A stretch of DNA of 64,000 nt. Origin: Blautia schinkii. GTDB taxonomy: Bacteria > Bacillota > Clostridia > Lachnospirales > Lachnospiraceae. The stretch spans positions 56,365 through 120,364 of the forward strand of contig NZ_JAAWUO010000014.1 in NCBI RefSeq assembly GCF_013304825.1, written 5' to 3'. Under the pieces are notes generated by a model that did no database searches, was not told where the DNA came from, and saw nothing but the letters and a program-made list of their open reading frames with translations. A program made the translations under genes and the position numbers. This document shows, one piece after another, positions 54,084-64,000 of this stretch; within the stretch, counting starts at the first letter, position 1; each line of letters begins with the position of its first letter.

Positions 54084-54887
54084 TTACAGTCCCACTGCAC
54101 GGAACACCACACCAACTGCAAGATATGCCGCAAGGATCACAAATGCAATGTAATCTCTCTTCTCATAATGCAGCGGTTTCATCTGAGTCCTGTGATCTCC
54201 GCCATGGTAACATCTTGCTTCCATTGCCATGGCCAGATCATTGGCACGTCGAAAAGCAGAAATAAACAACGGTACAAGAAGGGGAACCATGTTTTTTGCC
54301 TTCTGGATCAGATTTCCATTTTCGAAATCTGCACCCCTGGCAATCTGCGCTTTCATGATCTTATCCGTCTCCTCCAGAAGGATCGGGATAAAGCGAAGGG
54401 CAATGGACATCATCATGGCGATCTCATGTACCGGCACCCGGATCTTGTTCAGCGGACGGAGCAATCTCTCCAGACCATCTGTCAGCTGATTCGGCGTGGT
54501 AGTCAATGTCATGATGGAAGATCCGATCACAAGGTAAACAAGACGGATTGCCATTCTTCCTGCAAGAACAAGGCCTTCCCTTGTAACCTTGATGATTCCG
54601 AAACGCCACAGCACTTCGCCAGGCGTCAGGATGATATTGAACACAACCGTGATCAGAAGGATCATAACGATAGCCTTCAGACCCTTGAACATGAATTTCA
54701 CCGGAACCTTGGATATTGCGATCATGGCTACCAGAAATGCTGTTGCCACCGCATATCCGAGAAATGTATGGAACAGGAACACAGAGATCAGAAATCCCAG
54801 AGTTCCCAGAAATTTGGTCCGTGGGTCCAGTCTGTGAAGAACGGATTTGGCCGGATAATACTGGCCAATGGTAATATCTCTGATCAT
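54084..54887 (-). CDS. ecfT: ECF transporter transmembrane subunit EcfT
   Basis: This 267-residue membrane scaffold of the energy-coupling-factor vitamin transporter links S-components to the two ATPases. It has the N-terminal YYPAKSVLHRLDPRTKFL and several hydrophobic helices. Of the two cytoplasmic coupling motifs, the first appears as AQIARGADFENG and the second as MEARCYHGG. Its ATG overlaps the stop codon of the upstream ATPase gene by four bases. The partner S-components are usually encoded elsewhere, and none is seen here. Confidence 0.95.
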   Translation of the reverse strand: MIRDITIGQYYPAKSVLHRLDPRTKFLGTLGFLISVFLFHTFLGYAVATAFLVAMIAISKVPVKFMFKGLKAIVMILLITVVFNIILTPGEVLWRFGIIKVTREGLVLAGRMAIRLVYLVIGSSIMTLTTTPNQLTDGLERLLRPLNKIRVPVHEIAMMMSIALRFIPILLEETDKIMKAQIARGADFENGNLIQKAKNMVPLLVPLFISAFRRANDLAMAMEARCYHGGDHRTQMKPLHYEKRDYIAFVILAAYLAVGVVFRAVGL

Positions 54888-55771
54888 TTTTCCGCCCCTC
54901 CTTTGTTCAGTAATGGAGAGTTCGCCTGCGTAAGTGCGGCAAGGATGCTGTCTCTGGCTTCCTCCACTGTTGTGGCATCTGCATCCACATTCAGCCCATG
55001 TTCCTTCAGCGCATGCATAATATAGGTAATCTGCGGTGCGGCGAGTCCCATAGTTTCCAGTTCTTTATAATGGGAAAAAACTTTCTTCGGCTCATCGTCA
55101 AATACCGCTTCTCCATGATTCATAACAATGAGACGCTCCACATATTTGGCAATATCCTCCATGCTGTGGGACACCAGGACAATAGTGATTCCCCTCACTT
55201 TATGAAGCTCTGCGATCTGATCCAGAATATCATCACGTCCCTTCGGATCAAGGCCTGCTGTGGGCTCGTCCAGGATCAGGATCTTCGGGTTCATGGCAAG
55301 AACCCCTGCAATAGCTACTCTTTTTTTCTGGCCTCCGGAAAGCTCAAAGGGTGATTTCTTGAAATTGGATTCTTTTACTCCAACCTGTGTCAGTGCCTGC
55401 TTCGCTTCTTTCTCCGCCTCTTCTCTGGAAAGTCCCTGATTCATAGGTCCAAAGCACACATCGGAAATCACATCGTTCTCAAAAAGCTGATGTTCCGGAT
55501 ACTGGAACACCAGTCCAACTTCGCTCCGAAGCTGCTTTCTGTCATATTTTTCTGCCCACACATCTTCTCCATTGTACAGAACCTGGCCGGATGTTGGCTG
55601 TACCAGCGCATTCAGATGCTGGATCAATGTAGATTTTCCGCTTCCTGTGTGTCCGATGATCCCGATAAACTGACCGTCCGGGATCACAAGGCTGACATCC
55701 TGCAGCGCATGGCTCTCATAGGCTGTCCCTGGGCTGTAGGTATAGGTTACATTTTTTAATTCGATTGACAT
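54884..55771 (-). CDS. ecfA2: ECF transporter ATPase EcfA2
   Basis: This 295-residue ATPase has Walker [10 protein letters not shown], a Q-loop in [15 protein letters not shown], signature [14 protein letters not shown] and [13 protein letters not shown]. The second of two ATPases, it forms a heterodimer with the neighbouring EcfA1 under EcfT. Its start lies 16 bases inside the upstream ATPase gene, so translation is coupled. The C-terminal extension (about 240-295) is typical of EcfA proteins. Confidence 0.94.
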   Translation of the reverse strand: MSIELKNVTYTYSPGTAYESHALQDVSLVIPDGQFIGIIGHTGSGKSTLIQHLNALVQPTSGQVLYNGEDVWAEKYDRKQLRSEVGLVFQYPEHQLFENDVISDVCFGPMNQGLSREEAEKEAKQALTQVGVKESNFKKSPFELSGGQKKRVAIAGVLAMNPKILILDEPTAGLDPKGRDDILDQIAELHKVRGITIVLVSHSMEDIAKYVERLIVMNHGEAVFDDEPKKVFSHYKELETMGLAAPQITYIMHALKEHGLNVDADATTVEEARDSILAALTQANSPLLNKGGAEK

Positions 55772-56607
55772 AATGCGCTCACCAGCTCCTCTGTAGTCAG
55801 TATTCCATCCGGAACATCCACGCCGGATTTCTTCAGTTCATATGCAAGAAGTGTTACCTGTGGTACATCCAGTCCATACGCTTTGAGGGTATCCACCTGG
55901 GAAAAAATCTCTTTAGGATTTCCCTGCATCACAACATTTCCGCTGTCCATGACATAAACACGGTCAGCATGGATCACTTCCTCCATGTAATGCGTGATCA
56001 GAATGACTGTAACTTTTTCCTTGCGATTCAATTCCCGCACTGCCTCCAGAACTTCTTTTCGCCCGTTGGGGTCCAGCATGGCTGTAGGCTCATCCAGAAT
56101 GATGCATCTGGGACGCATGGCCATCACGCCTGCAATAGCCACTCTCTGCTTCTGTCCTCCGGAAAGCTTGTTTGGGGACTGATAACGATAAGCTGTCATG
56201 CCAACTTTTTCCAGGCTGTCATCTACACGTTTCCAGATATCGTCTGTGGGAATGCCCATGTTCTCAGGACCGAATCCTACATCCTCTTCTACTACAGTTC
56301 CTATGATCTGATTATCCGGGTTCTGAAACACCATTCCTGCTTTCTGGCGCACTTTCCAGAGTTTTGTTTCCCTGGCTGTGTCAATACCGTCTACCAGCAT
56401 GGTTCCTTCTGTCGGAATCAAAAGTGCATTCATATGTTTCGCCAGTGTAGATTTTCCGGAGCCGTTATGTCCCAGTACTGCCACAAATTCCCCGGCTTCA
56501 ATGTCCAGGTTTACATCATTGACTGCACGCTGCATGTCTACCACATTGCCGTCATCGTCATATCTCTGATAGTCAAATCCCAGCTTGAGCGCCTTGATAA
56601 TTCCCAT
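55756..56607 (-). CDS. ecfA1: ECF transporter ATPase EcfA1
   Basis: This 283-residue ATPase has Walker [10 protein letters not shown], a Q-loop in [20 protein letters not shown], signature [14 protein letters not shown] and [14 protein letters not shown]. The DNQ in the Q-loop is characteristic of EcfA1. It is the first gene of the three-gene ECF operon and follows engB by 13 bases, so it may also be read from that upstream transcript. Confidence 0.94.
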   Translation of the reverse strand: MGIIKALKLGFDYQRYDDDGNVVDMQRAVNDVNLDIEAGEFVAVLGHNGSGKSTLAKHMNALLIPTEGTMLVDGIDTARETKLWKVRQKAGMVFQNPDNQIIGTVVEEDVGFGPENMGIPTDDIWKRVDDSLEKVGMTAYRYQSPNKLSGGQKQRVAIAGVMAMRPRCIILDEPTAMLDPNGRKEVLEAVRELNRKEKVTVILITHYMEEVIHADRVYVMDSGNVVMQGNPKEIFSQVDTLKAYGLDVPQVTLLAYELKKSGVDVPDGILTTEELVSALCQSN

Positions 56608-56620
56608 CTTTTTGTTCTCC

Positions 56621-57232
56621 TCAATCCTCTGTAGCTGCCGGTTCTGCTAATCCAGTCAACTCATCGATCAGTGCCCATATCTCGTCTCTTCCCTGCTTTG
56701 TCTCCGCAGAAAACGGAAGGATCTTTCCATCTTTCGGAAGTCCCAGTCCTGTGCGGATCTCCTTCAGGCTCTTTGCCACCTGGCTGCGCTTCAGCTTGTC
56801 AAGCTTGGTCGCGATGATCACCGGCTCATATCCGTTATGGCAGATCCAATCATACATCTGCTTGTCATTGGCAGATGGTTTATGGCGGATATCCACCAGA
56901 AGAAAGACTGCCCGGAGCTCCTTTGACTCGTGAAGATAGCCCTCGATCATCTTTCCCCATTTTTCCTTCTCAGCTGCGGAAACTTTAGCGTAGCCGTAGC
57001 CTGGCAGGTCCACAAGATACATTGCTTCGTTGATATTATAAAAATTAATCGTCTGTGTTTTTCCCGGCTGTGCACTGGTTCTGGCCAGAGCCTTGCGGTT
57101 CATCAGACCATTGATCAGGGAGGATTTCCCTACATTTGATTTTCCCGCAAAAGCTACCTCCGGTCTTCCTGTGTCCGGGATCTTGCTTGTGATTCCGCAT
57201 ACAATGTCCAGCGATACGTTTTTGATTACCAT
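56621..57232 (-). CDS. ysxC: Ribosome-biogenesis GTPase YsxC/EngB
   Basis: This 203-residue GTPase is needed for late 50S assembly. It has G1 [16 protein letters not shown]3 [10 protein letters not shown]4 ATKLDKLK and G5 PFSAETKQG. The length and motif spacing match YsxC. It lies 69 bases after lon in the same direction, a common clpX-lon-engB arrangement, with a weak hairpin between. Confidence 0.96.
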   Translation of the reverse strand: MVIKNVSLDIVCGITSKIPDTGRPEVAFAGKSNVGKSSLINGLMNRKALARTSAQPGKTQTINFYNINEAMYLVDLPGYGYAKVSAAEKEKWGKMIEGYLHESKELRAVFLLVDIRHKPSANDKQMYDWICHNGYEPVIIATKLDKLKRSQVAKSLKEIRTGLGLPKDGKILPFSAETKQGRDEIWALIDELTGLAEPAATED

Positions 57233-57255
57233 TTGTTGTTCCTCCCTTTTCTGTT

Positions 57256-57285
57256 AAAAGCCCTGTCCTGAAAATCAAGGCAGGG
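57256..57285 (-). terminator. Weak hairpin between lon and engB
   Basis: CCCTGCCT pairs with AGGACAGGG (one bulge) and is followed leftward by CTTTTAA. It probably gives partial termination only. Confidence 0.5.
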
Positions 57286-57301
57286 TTTTTTCTTGTTTTG
57301 T

Positions 57302-59614
57302 TTATGCAAGAGCTTCATCAAGAACTTCTTTCATGTTATCCACAAACTGAATGTTAAGTCCCTGTAGGATCTCTTTGTCCATCTCTTCAATATCCGGACG
57401 GTTTTTCGCCGGAACGAGGACTTCTTTTATTTTCGCATATTTGGCTGCAAGCAGCTTTTCTTTCAGTCCGCCAATCGGAAGCACACGGCCTCTTAAAGTA
57501 ATCTCACCTGTCATGGCAAGGTCTGCGCGTACCGGTTTCCCGATAATAGCGGAAAACATAGCTGTTGCCATGGTAATACCTGCGGACGGGCCATCTTTTG
57601 GAACAGCACCTTCCGGGATATGTACATGGATATCTTTTTTCTGGAAAAATTCTGCATCAATTCCATACTCATCTGCAACGGAACGGATGTAACTGATACC
57701 TGCCTGTGCAGATTCCTTCATTACATCTCCAAGCTGTCCTGTAAGAAGCAGCTCACCTTTGCCCGGCATAACATTGACTTCGATCTGAAGAGTATCACCA
57801 CCAACCTGTGTCCATGCAAGGCCACGGGCGATTCCAATCTCATTTTTTTCATTGGCCATAAGATAATCATATCTCTCTTTTCCAAGGAATCTGGAAATAT
57901 TTCTGGATGTTACAACCACCTTATCTTTGCCTTCTTCCATAAGAGCTCTCGCAGTCTTGCGGCAGATGCGGCCGATATTTCTCTCAAGAGAACGGACTCC
58001 GGCTTCTTTTGTATAGCTGTTGATCAGCTTGCCAAGTGCAGCCGGCTGGATCACCAGTTTTCCTTTCGGGATTCCGTTGATTTCCATCTGTTTCGGAATC
58101 AGATGCTCTCTTGCAATATGTTCCTTCTCATTCTCTGTGTATCCGGAGATCTCTATCAGTTCCATTCTGTCAAGAAGTGGTCTCGGGATTCCCTGAACAT
58201 CATTTGCAGTGGCAATAAACAGTACCTCCGAAAGATCCTGGGGAATCTCCACATAGTGATCATTGAACTTACTGTTCTGCTCCGGATCAAGAACCTCCAG
58301 AAGTGCCGCGGAAGTATCTCCCTTGTAGTCGCTGCTTGTCTTGTCGATCTCGTCAAGGAGCATCAGCGGATTGCTGACACCTGCTTCTTTCAGCGCAACA
58401 GTGATCCTTCCCGGCATGGCACCCACATAAGTCTTTCTGTGACCACGAATCTCAGCCTCATCACGAACACCGCCAAGACAGATACGTACATATTTCTTAT
58501 TCATGGCCTCTGCAACAGAACGGGCAATGGAAGTCTTACCGGTTCCCGGAGGGCCTACAAGACAGAGGATCGGACTCTTGCCCTTATGTGTCAGCTTACG
58601 CACTGCAAGGAATTCCATGATACGTTCTTTTACATCTTTCAGTCCGTAATGACCTTCCTCAAGGATTCTCCACGCATTCTCAAGATCCTCGGAATCCTCG
58701 GATTTTTTATCCCACGGAAGAGCAAGAACTGTCTCAAGATATCCCCTCTGCACTGTAGCCTCTGCCGCACTGGCTGCCATTCCCCTGAAACGGCCGATTT
58801 CCTTGGATATCTTCTCTTTTACTTCGTCGGAAGCGTTAAGTTCTTTCAGCTGTTTGCGGAATTCCTCAACATCATCAGCTGTATTATCTTCGCCAAGCTC
58901 CTCACGGATCGTCTTAAGCTGCTCACGGAGAATGTACTCCCTCTGATTCTTGTCGATATGAGATTTCACCTTGCGCTGTAGATCTTTTGTGATATGAATC
59001 ACTTCAATCTCACTGCCAAGAAGTGCACCCAGGATCTCATAGCGGTCATTGAGAGATACAGCCTCAAGAAGCTTCTGTTTATTCTGATAGGACATCGGAA
59101 GATTCACTGCGATCTGATCGATGGTCTCCTGCACATCCTCAATGGTCATGATCTGATTTACCAGATCTCTGCTTATTTTGCCACTCTCTCTGCAGTATTT
59201 CTGGAAAAGCTCCCGGATACTGCGGAGCATAGCATCTTTTACAGGTTCCGGATAATTCTCCTCCTGGGCTGTGACAACCTCGCATTCTGCTTTCAGGTAT
59301 GGTTCTTCCTGTTCCAGGCTTAAAACCTCTGCCCGTTCCTGTCCTTCTACCAGAACACGGTAGAGATCCTGCGGAAGCTTCACCACCTGCTTAATATAGG
59401 CAATGGTTCCTACCTGATACAAATCATCAAGCCCTGGTGTCTCAACCTCCGGGTCTTTCTGTGTCAGAAGAAAAACCTTCTGGTCATGGAGCATTGCTGC
59501 TTCCACTGCACGGATTGATCTCTCTCTGCTCACATCAAAGTGTACGATCATCTCCGGCAGAACCGTAGTTCCGCGCAGAGCAATCATTGGCATTATATCG
59601 ACCTGATTTGTCAT
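57302..59614 (-). CDS. lon: ATP-dependent protease Lon
   Basis: This 770-residue LonA protease has an N-terminal substrate-binding LAN domain (MPMIALRGTTVLPEMIVHFD), an AAA+ module with Walker A VGPPGTGKTS, Walker B MLLDEIDK and the arginine-finger region, and a C-terminal protease domain. The catalytic Ser is in PKDGPSAGITM and the Lys in GLKEKLLAA. It degrades misfolded and regulatory proteins in the cytosol. It follows clpX by 17 bases, so both quality-control genes are probably cotranscribed. I see no CtsR or CIRCE site. Confidence 0.98.
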   Translation of the reverse strand: MTNQVDIMPMIALRGTTVLPEMIVHFDVSRERSIRAVEAAMLHDQKVFLLTQKDPEVETPGLDDLYQVGTIAYIKQVVKLPQDLYRVLVEGQERAEVLSLEQEEPYLKAECEVVTAQEENYPEPVKDAMLRSIRELFQKYCRESGKISRDLVNQIMTIEDVQETIDQIAVNLPMSYQNKQKLLEAVSLNDRYEILGALLGSEIEVIHITKDLQRKVKSHIDKNQREYILREQLKTIREELGEDNTADDVEEFRKQLKELNASDEVKEKISKEIGRFRGMAASAAEATVQRGYLETVLALPWDKKSEDSEDLENAWRILEEGHYGLKDVKERIMEFLAVRKLTHKGKSPILCLVGPPGTGKTSIARSVAEAMNKKYVRICLGGVRDEAEIRGHRKTYVGAMPGRITVALKEAGVSNPLMLLDEIDKTSSDYKGDTSAALLEVLDPEQNSKFNDHYVEIPQDLSEVLFIATANDVQGIPRPLLDRMELIEISGYTENEKEHIAREHLIPKQMEINGIPKGKLVIQPAALGKLINSYTKEAGVRSLERNIGRICRKTARALMEEGKDKVVVTSRNISRFLGKERYDYLMANEKNEIGIARGLAWTQVGGDTLQIEVNVMPGKGELLLTGQLGDVMKESAQAGISYIRSVADEYGIDAEFFQKKDIHVHIPEGAVPKDGPSAGITMATAMFSAIIGKPVRADLAMTGEITLRGRVLPIGGLKEKLLAAKYAKIKEVLVPAKNRPDIEEMDKEILQGLNIQFVDNMKEVLDEALA

Positions 59615-59631
59615 TTATGTCATTCCCTTCA

Positions 59632-60945
59632 TCAAGCTGTTACCGGCTTGCCTTTCTTTCTTGAACGGGATGTTTTGTGTCCTGCCTTCTTCGCAGGAGC
59701 CGGGGCCTCCCCGTGGATGATCTCCGCTTCTCCGGTTCCCTCCACTGCCTCTTTTGTGATGATACATTTACGGATTGTATCATCCGATGGTGTCCTGTAC
59801 ATCAAATCCATCAGAGTATGCTCCATAATGGAACGAAGTCCTCTGGCACCTGTTTTTCTCTCAAGAGATTTTCGCGCAACGCTCTCAAGTGCCTCGTCCT
59901 GGAACTCAAGCTCCACGCCATCCAGCTCAAAAAGCTTGTCATACTGCTTGGTAAGGGAGTTCTTAGGCTCTTTCAAAATACGGATCAGCGCATCCTCATC
60001 AAGGGAATCCAATGTCACAACAACCGGAACTCGCCCGATAAACTCAGGAATCAGACCGAATTTAATAAAGTCTTCCGGCATAACTTCCTTCAGAATTTCA
60101 CCTACATTGCGCTCTTCCTTCTCGGAAACCTCTGCACCGAAACCGATAGATTTGGTATCCTGCCTGGACTCGATGATCTTCTCCAGTCCGTCAAAAGCTC
60201 CTCCGCAGATGAACAGAATGTTCGTTGTATCGATCTGAATAAACTCCTGATGCGGATGTTTTCTTCCTCCCTGCGGCGGTACGCTTGCAACAGTTCCCTC
60301 AAGAATCTTCAGGAGTGCCTGCTGTACGCCCTCACCGGACACATCTCTTGTGATAGATGTGTTCTCGGATTTTCTTGTGATCTTGTCGATTTCATCGATG
60401 TAGATGATTCCGTACTGTGCACGTTCAATGTCGTAATCTGCTGCCTGGATGATCTTCAGAAGAATATTCTCAACGTCCTCACCAACATAGCCTGCCTCTG
60501 TGAGAGTGGTGGCATCTGCGATGGCAAAAGGAACATTCAGAAGTCTTGCCAGTGTCTGTGCAAGAAGTGTCTTACCGGAACCTGTCGGGCCAAGCATCAG
60601 GATATTACTCTTCTGAAGCTCAACATCCAGGTTTCTGGAAGCAAGAATTCTCTTGTAATGATTGTAAACAGCTACAGAAAGTGCTTTTTTGGCATCGTCC
60701 TGTCCAATAACATATTCATCCAGAATGCTGTGGATCTCTTCCGGTTTCAGAAGATTGATTCCTGTTCCATAATCATCTTCGCGATCATACATGCTGAACT
60801 CTTCTTCCATGATCTCGGAACAGATACCGATACATTCATCACAAATATATGCTCCATCCGGACCTGCGATCAGCTTACGTACCTGATCTTCGGTCTTATG
60901 GCAAAAGGAGCATCTTACCTTTCCTTCTCTTACTTTATCTGCCAT
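59632..60945 (-). CDS. clpX: ClpX ATPase
   Basis: This 437-residue AAA+ unfoldase feeds ClpP. It has the N-terminal C4 zinc finger ([10 protein letters not shown] and [10 protein letters not shown]), Walker [13 protein letters not shown], Walker [11 protein letters not shown] and sensor/finger segments, and an IGF-like ClpP loop: EVSEKEERN is preceded by SIGFGAE. A Lys/Ala-rich tail ends the protein. I start at ATG 60945, after AAAGGAAA; an earlier in-frame ATG adds 16 residues before the zinc finger. It lies 111 bases after clpP, past a hairpin. Confidence 0.97.
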   Translation of the reverse strand: MADKVREGKVRCSFCHKTEDQVRKLIAGPDGAYICDECIGICSEIMEEEFSMYDREDDYGTGINLLKPEEIHSILDEYVIGQDDAKKALSVAVYNHYKRILASRNLDVELQKSNILMLGPTGSGKTLLAQTLARLLNVPFAIADATTLTEAGYVGEDVENILLKIIQAADYDIERAQYGIIYIDEIDKITRKSENTSITRDVSGEGVQQALLKILEGTVASVPPQGGRKHPHQEFIQIDTTNILFICGGAFDGLEKIIESRQDTKSIGFGAEVSEKEERNVGEILKEVMPEDFIKFGLIPEFIGRVPVVVTLDSLDEDALIRILKEPKNSLTKQYDKLFELDGVELEFQDEALESVARKSLERKTGARGLRSIMEHTLMDLMYRTPSDDTIRKCIITKEAVEGTGEAEIIHGEAPAPAKKAGHKTSRSRKKGKPVTA

Positions 60946-61018
60946 ATGATTTTGTTTCCTTTCTAAGCGTAAATGTCCGTCTCTCGCAGACATTTGAAAT
61001 TTCTTTTTAAAGCAAGAT

Positions 61019-61050
61019 AAGACTCCTGTGTTTTTACAGGAGTCTTTTCT
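61019..61050. terminator. Hairpin between clpP and clpX
   Basis: A perfect 11-bp stem AAGACTCCTGT/ACAGGAGTCTT (61019-61029 with 61036-61046) lies 11 bases after the clpP stop. The leftward T tract is poor, so it may give partial termination or processing. Confidence 0.65.
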
Positions 61051-61056
61051 TACGCA

Positions 61057-61638
61057 TTATTTGTGGATCACAACACCATCGATAAGACCATATGCCTTAG
61101 CTTCTTCAGCTGTCATATAGTTGTCACGGTCAGTATCCCGTTCCACAATCTCAAGAGGCTGTCCGGTATTCATAGAAAGAATTTCGTTCAGCTTCTTTTT
61201 AGTTTTTGCGATCTGGTCAGCTACAATCTGGATCTCAGTAGCCTGCCCCTGTGCACCGCCTGAAGGCTGGTGAATCATGATCGTTGAATTCGGAAGTGCA
61301 TATCTTTTGCCTTTGGCACCGGAGGACAGGAGAAAAGCTCCCATGCTGGCTGCCATTCCAAGGCAGATTGTAGATACATCGCACTTGATATACTGCATTG
61401 TATCGTAGATTGCCATTCCGGCAGTTACAGAACCGCCCGGGCTGTTGATATAAAGCTGGATATCCTTGGATGGATCTTCAGCTTCCAGGAAGAGAAGCTG
61501 TGCAACGATCAGGTTCGCACTGACATCGTTTACCTCTTCTCCAAGGAAAATGATTCGGTCCTTAAGAAGTCTTGAATAAATATCGTAACTTCTTTCTCCT
61601 CTGCTGGTCTGCTCAATGACGTAAGGTACTAAACTCAT
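61057..61638 (-). CDS. clpP: ClpP protease
   Basis: This 193-residue serine protease subunit assembles as a tetradecamer with ClpX. It has the catalytic Ser in [11 protein letters not shown], the His in [11 protein letters not shown] and the Asp in [21 protein letters not shown] lines the active site. I use ATG 61638 with GGAGGG upstream; the ATG four codons earlier lacks a ribosome site. It follows tig by 24 bases, the classical tig-clpP-clpX-lon order. Confidence 0.98.
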   Translation of the reverse strand: MSLVPYVIEQTSRGERSYDIYSRLLKDRIIFLGEEVNDVSANLIVAQLLFLEAEDPSKDIQLYINSPGGSVTAGMAIYDTMQYIKCDVSTICLGMAASMGAFLLSSGAKGKRYALPNSTIMIHQPSGGAQGQATEIQIVADQIAKTKKKLNEILSMNTGQPLEIVERDTDRDNYMTAEEAKAYGLIDGVVIHK

Positions 61639-61662
61639 TTTGCCCTCCATTTCCGAGGTTTA

Positions 61663-62949
61663 TTACGCCTCTACAGCTGCATCGGCAACTAATGTAACAG
61701 CTTTCTGAACAGCCATATCTTTCTTCATCTGCTCCATCTCGTTCTCACCGATGAGATCTTTTAATTTGTCTGCTTCCATCTTGTACATCTCTGCCATCTT
61801 GGAGATTTCTTCATTTACCTCATCCTCTGTTGGCTGGATGTTCTCTACCTCAGCGATCTTCTCAAGAACAAGTCTTGTCTGGATTCTCTTAAGAGCCTGT
61901 GGCTTCATGTCTTCCATCATCTTTTCAACGCTCTGTCCTGTGAACTGGAAGTACTGCTCCATGGAAAGACCCTGAGACTGCATTCTTCTTGCAAAATCGT
62001 CAAGCATCTGACGTGTCTGTGTCTCGATCATTGCCTCCGGAATATCCATCTGGGCATTCTCGATCACTTTATCTACTGCTGCGTCTTCTTTTGCACGACG
62101 TGCATCTTCTGCTTTCTTCTCTGTCAGGTTCTTCTTAACGTCTTCTTTGTACTCAGCAAGTGTATCAAACTCAGATACATCCTTAGCGAAGTCATCGTCA
62201 AGCTCCGGAAGCTCTTTTGCTTCGATCTTCTTAACATCGCACTGGAATACTGCTTCTTTACCGGCAAGTTCTTTAGCCTGATACTCCTCCGGGAATGTAA
62301 CCTTAACCTCTACGTGGTCACCTGTCTTAGCACCAACAAGCTGCTCCTCGAATCCCGGGATAAATGTGTTGGAACCAAGTGTCAGCGGGTAGTCTGTTCC
62401 TTTACCGCCCTCAAATGCTTCTCCGTCTACGAATCCCTCGAAGTCAATTGTTGCTGTATCGCCGTTCTCTGCAGCACGATCCTCAACTGTGATCGTTCTG
62501 GAGTTCTTCTCCTGCTCTTTCTTAAGCTCTGCCTCAACTTCCTCGTCTGTTACCTCTGTCTCAGACTTCGGAACCTCAAGTCCTTTATAGTCGCCAAGAG
62601 TTACCTCTGGTTTGGTAGCTACTTCTGCTGTAAAGATAAATGGTTTGCCAGGCTCAACCTGTGTTACATCGATCTTAGGCTGGGAAACGATCTCAAGATC
62701 ACACTCAGCAAGTGCTTTGCTGTAATGCTCAGGAATCAGAGCGTTAGCAGCGTCCTCAAGGAATACTCCCTTTCCGTACATCTGCTCGATCATTTTTCTT
62801 GGAGCTTTTCCTTTACGGAATCCTGGAATGGAAATTCTTCCTTTCGCTTTCTGATATGCGTTCTGCATTGCCTTGTCAAGATCCTCAGCGGAAACTTCAA
62901 TTGTAAGTTTCGCCATGTTTTTCTCCATTTTCTCCACCTGTAAACTCAT
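61663..62949 (-). CDS. tig: Trigger factor
   Basis: This 428-residue ribosome-associated chaperone has the N-terminal domain with the ribosome-binding signature GFRKGKAPRKMIEQMYGK, a central FKBP-type prolyl isomerase domain (about 150-245; ENGDTATIDFEGFVDGEAFEGG), and a long helical C-terminal arm. The start MSLQVEKMEKNMAKLTIEV matches the family. It is the first gene of the tig-clpP-clpX-lon series. Confidence 0.98.
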   Translation of the reverse strand: MSLQVEKMEKNMAKLTIEVSAEDLDKAMQNAYQKAKGRISIPGFRKGKAPRKMIEQMYGKGVFLEDAANALIPEHYSKALAECDLEIVSQPKIDVTQVEPGKPFIFTAEVATKPEVTLGDYKGLEVPKSETEVTDEEVEAELKKEQEKNSRTITVEDRAAENGDTATIDFEGFVDGEAFEGGKGTDYPLTLGSNTFIPGFEEQLVGAKTGDHVEVKVTFPEEYQAKELAGKEAVFQCDVKKIEAKELPELDDDFAKDVSEFDTLAEYKEDVKKNLTEKKAEDARRAKEDAAVDKVIENAQMDIPEAMIETQTRQMLDDFARRMQSQGLSMEQYFQFTGQSVEKMMEDMKPQALKRIQTRLVLEKIAEVENIQPTEDEVNEEISKMAEMYKMEADKLKDLIGENEMEQMKKDMAVQKAVTLVADAAVEA

Positions 62950-63187
62950 GTTTCTTGTTCCTCCTTAATTCTATCGAGTAAATACCTTATATAAATAGTT
63001 AACACTCGCATTTTAAATATTTACAGTCATTTCTGTAGTATAGCATAATCACTATAAAAACGCCAGTATTTTTTTCGACTTATATAGCTCTTATATTGCT
63101 GTAAATTCACGGTTTTCTGTATAAATCTCGGTATCGTGCCTGTACATCTGCCCTTATTATTATGCGTTCATACAGGAACCGTCTCTT
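62950..63187. other. Intergenic region upstream of tig
   Basis: These 238 AT-rich bases must hold the tig promoter. TTAACACTC at 63000 resembles a CIRCE half-site, but its partner is absent, so I do not assign HrcA control. No ORF or strong hairpin is seen. Confidence 0.4.
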
Positions 63188-63751
63188 TTAATAGATTTTT
63201 TTTGTGGAATATACCACAGATTCTGCAATTTCCTCTGCTTTTGCACTTCCTTCCAGCTGACGGATCAGGGAAAGACTGAAATCGATTGCTGTTCCGAGTC
63301 CTCTGCTTGTTGTTACATTGCCGTCAACAACAACCGCCTCCAGAGACGTATTTGCGCTTGTAAGCTGTTCCATTACGGATGGATAGGATGTTGCATTTCT
63401 TCCCTTGAGGAAACCAAGTCTCTCAAATACTCCTGGTGCTGCACAGATAGCTGCTATCTTACCGCCTTTCTGGTAAAAATCCGTGAGAAGATCAGTAAGC
63501 GGTTTATATTCTTCGAGATATTTTGTTCCCGGCATTCCCCCCGGAATTACCAGTATATCTGCGTCAGAGAAATCGCACTCTCCGAAAGTCCTGTCTGTGA
63601 GAATATTGATTCCGTGGGAGGTTCTGATCTCTTTTGTTTCTTTAACAGATACTGTCTGGATATCGATTCCGGCTCTCCGCATCAGATCAACTACTGTCAA
63701 TCCTTCAATATCCTCAAAACCGTCCGCGAAAAAAATATATACTTTGCTCAT
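63188..63751 (-). CDS. DJ-1/PfpI-family protein
   Basis: This 187-residue protein has the class I glutamine amidotransferase-like fold of DJ-1/YajL/ThiJ. It shows VYIFFADGFEDIEGLT with the conserved Glu, DILVIPGGMPGTKYL, the nucleophile elbow KIAAICAAPGVF (Cys) and VTSRGLGTAIDFSL. Members are linked to oxidative or carbonyl stress, and their exact activity is debated. I prefer ATG 63751 (MSKVYIFF), because the earlier ATG at 63763 abuts AAAGG with no spacing. It lies 238 bases upstream of tig in the same direction. Confidence 0.9.
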   Translation of the reverse strand: MSKVYIFFADGFEDIEGLTVVDLMRRAGIDIQTVSVKETKEIRTSHGINILTDRTFGECDFSDADILVIPGGMPGTKYLEEYKPLTDLLTDFYQKGGKIAAICAAPGVFERLGFLKGRNATSYPSVMEQLTSANTSLEAVVVDGNVTTSRGLGTAIDFSLSLIRQLEGSAKAEEIAESVVYSTKKIY

Positions 63752-63763
63752 AATGTTTCCCAT

Positions 63764-64000
63764 CCTTTCTTTTCTATATGATTCCGGGTTTTCCGGTGAT
63801 TTTCCGTTCTATTTCATAATGCTTTTTTCTGTAGGAAATGTCAAGAAAAATACGGCTGAAATAACAAACTCCGTACTTTGCAAATGTTAATGAGCATTGC
63901 AAAACCTTGTTATTTCATATAAAATGAGGGCAGCATATTTTAAACAGGAGGTTATTAACAGTTAAATATAAATTATAAAATCATATAAGTACATGTTGAG
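63764..64000. other. Right-edge intergenic region
   Basis: AT-rich sequence. An AGGAGG motif at about 63947 could be a ribosome site for a rightward gene, but no ATG or open frame follows inside the window. Confidence 0.3.

Noticed and set aside
54168..55025. 285-codon rightward frame opposite ecfT
   Set aside because: His/Gln-rich antisense shadow of a conserved membrane protein gene.
57620..58981. 453-codon rightward frame inside lon
   Set aside because: Antisense to conserved Lon coding sequence, with no family features.
59677..60966. Long rightward open frame opposite clpX
   Set aside because: It has a Cys/Leu-rich composition, no ribosome site and lies wholly antisense to an intact essential gene; it is a codon-usage shadow.
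62990..63020. CIRCE (HrcA) operator upstream of tig
   Set aside because: Only one half-site-like sequence is present; the partner half at nine-base spacing is absent. CtsR boxes were also not seen near clpP, clpX or lon.

Overview
The window is a continuous, gene-dense stretch of a low-to-moderate GC Clostridia chromosome, most likely a gut Lachnospiraceae (Blautia-like). This rests on purine-rich Shine-Dalgarno sites before nearly every gene, YesM/YesN-type two-component systems beside ribose-type sugar ABC importers, a Rae1/YacP-type nuclease domain, and clostridial gene order around tig-clpP-clpX-lon. The genus is inference.

Region 1 (1-26.6 kb) is devoted to sugar uptake and catabolism. 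A partial ribose-type importer (permease and ATPase) is divergent from a response regulator/histidine kinase pair and a DUF3783 gene. An isomerase plus rhamnulokinase-type kinase pair follows. Next comes a complete importer (permease, ATPase, permease, secreted binding protein), preceded by a three-component sensor of membrane-tethered sugar-binding protein, YesM-type kinase and AraC-type regulator. The last block is an operon of class II ketose-bisphosphate aldolase, LacI regulator, FGGY kinase, zinc polyol dehydrogenase, PfkB kinase and aldo/keto reductase. Its promoter carries two identical LacI-type operators, and a divergent fucU-type mutarotase gene lies beside it. Together they read as a non-PTS route for a polyol or ketose.

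Region 2 (26.6-37.1 kb) concerns the envelope: a papain-like lipoprotein with Big and fibronectin-like domains, a small SH3b membrane protein, UDP-galactopyranose mutase, a lone tyrosine recombinase, galE and a nucleotidyltransferase. A PhoB/PhoR-type pair follows.

Region 3 (37.2-48.2 kb) holds a Na/phosphate cotransporter with PhoU domain, a GreA-type factor, a CarD-like regulator, a patatin phospholipase, an ABC-F protein and an SNF-family sodium symporter. It also holds a striking fusion of a Tet(M)-like ribosomal GTPase with a C-terminal Rae1/YacP-type nuclease. The symporter gene has a strong promoter followed at once by an intrinsic-terminator hairpin.

Region 4 (48.3-52.0 kb) is AT-richer and looks acquired: an acetyltransferase, a MATE exporter, an AraC regulator, a decayed parA and another possible gene remnant.

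Region 5 (52.1-64 kb) is core housekeeping: rpsI, rplM with a long leader, truA, the ECF transporter core, engB, lon, clpX, clpP, tig and a DJ-1/PfpI gene. I saw no tRNA, rRNA, CRISPR array or insertion sequence.
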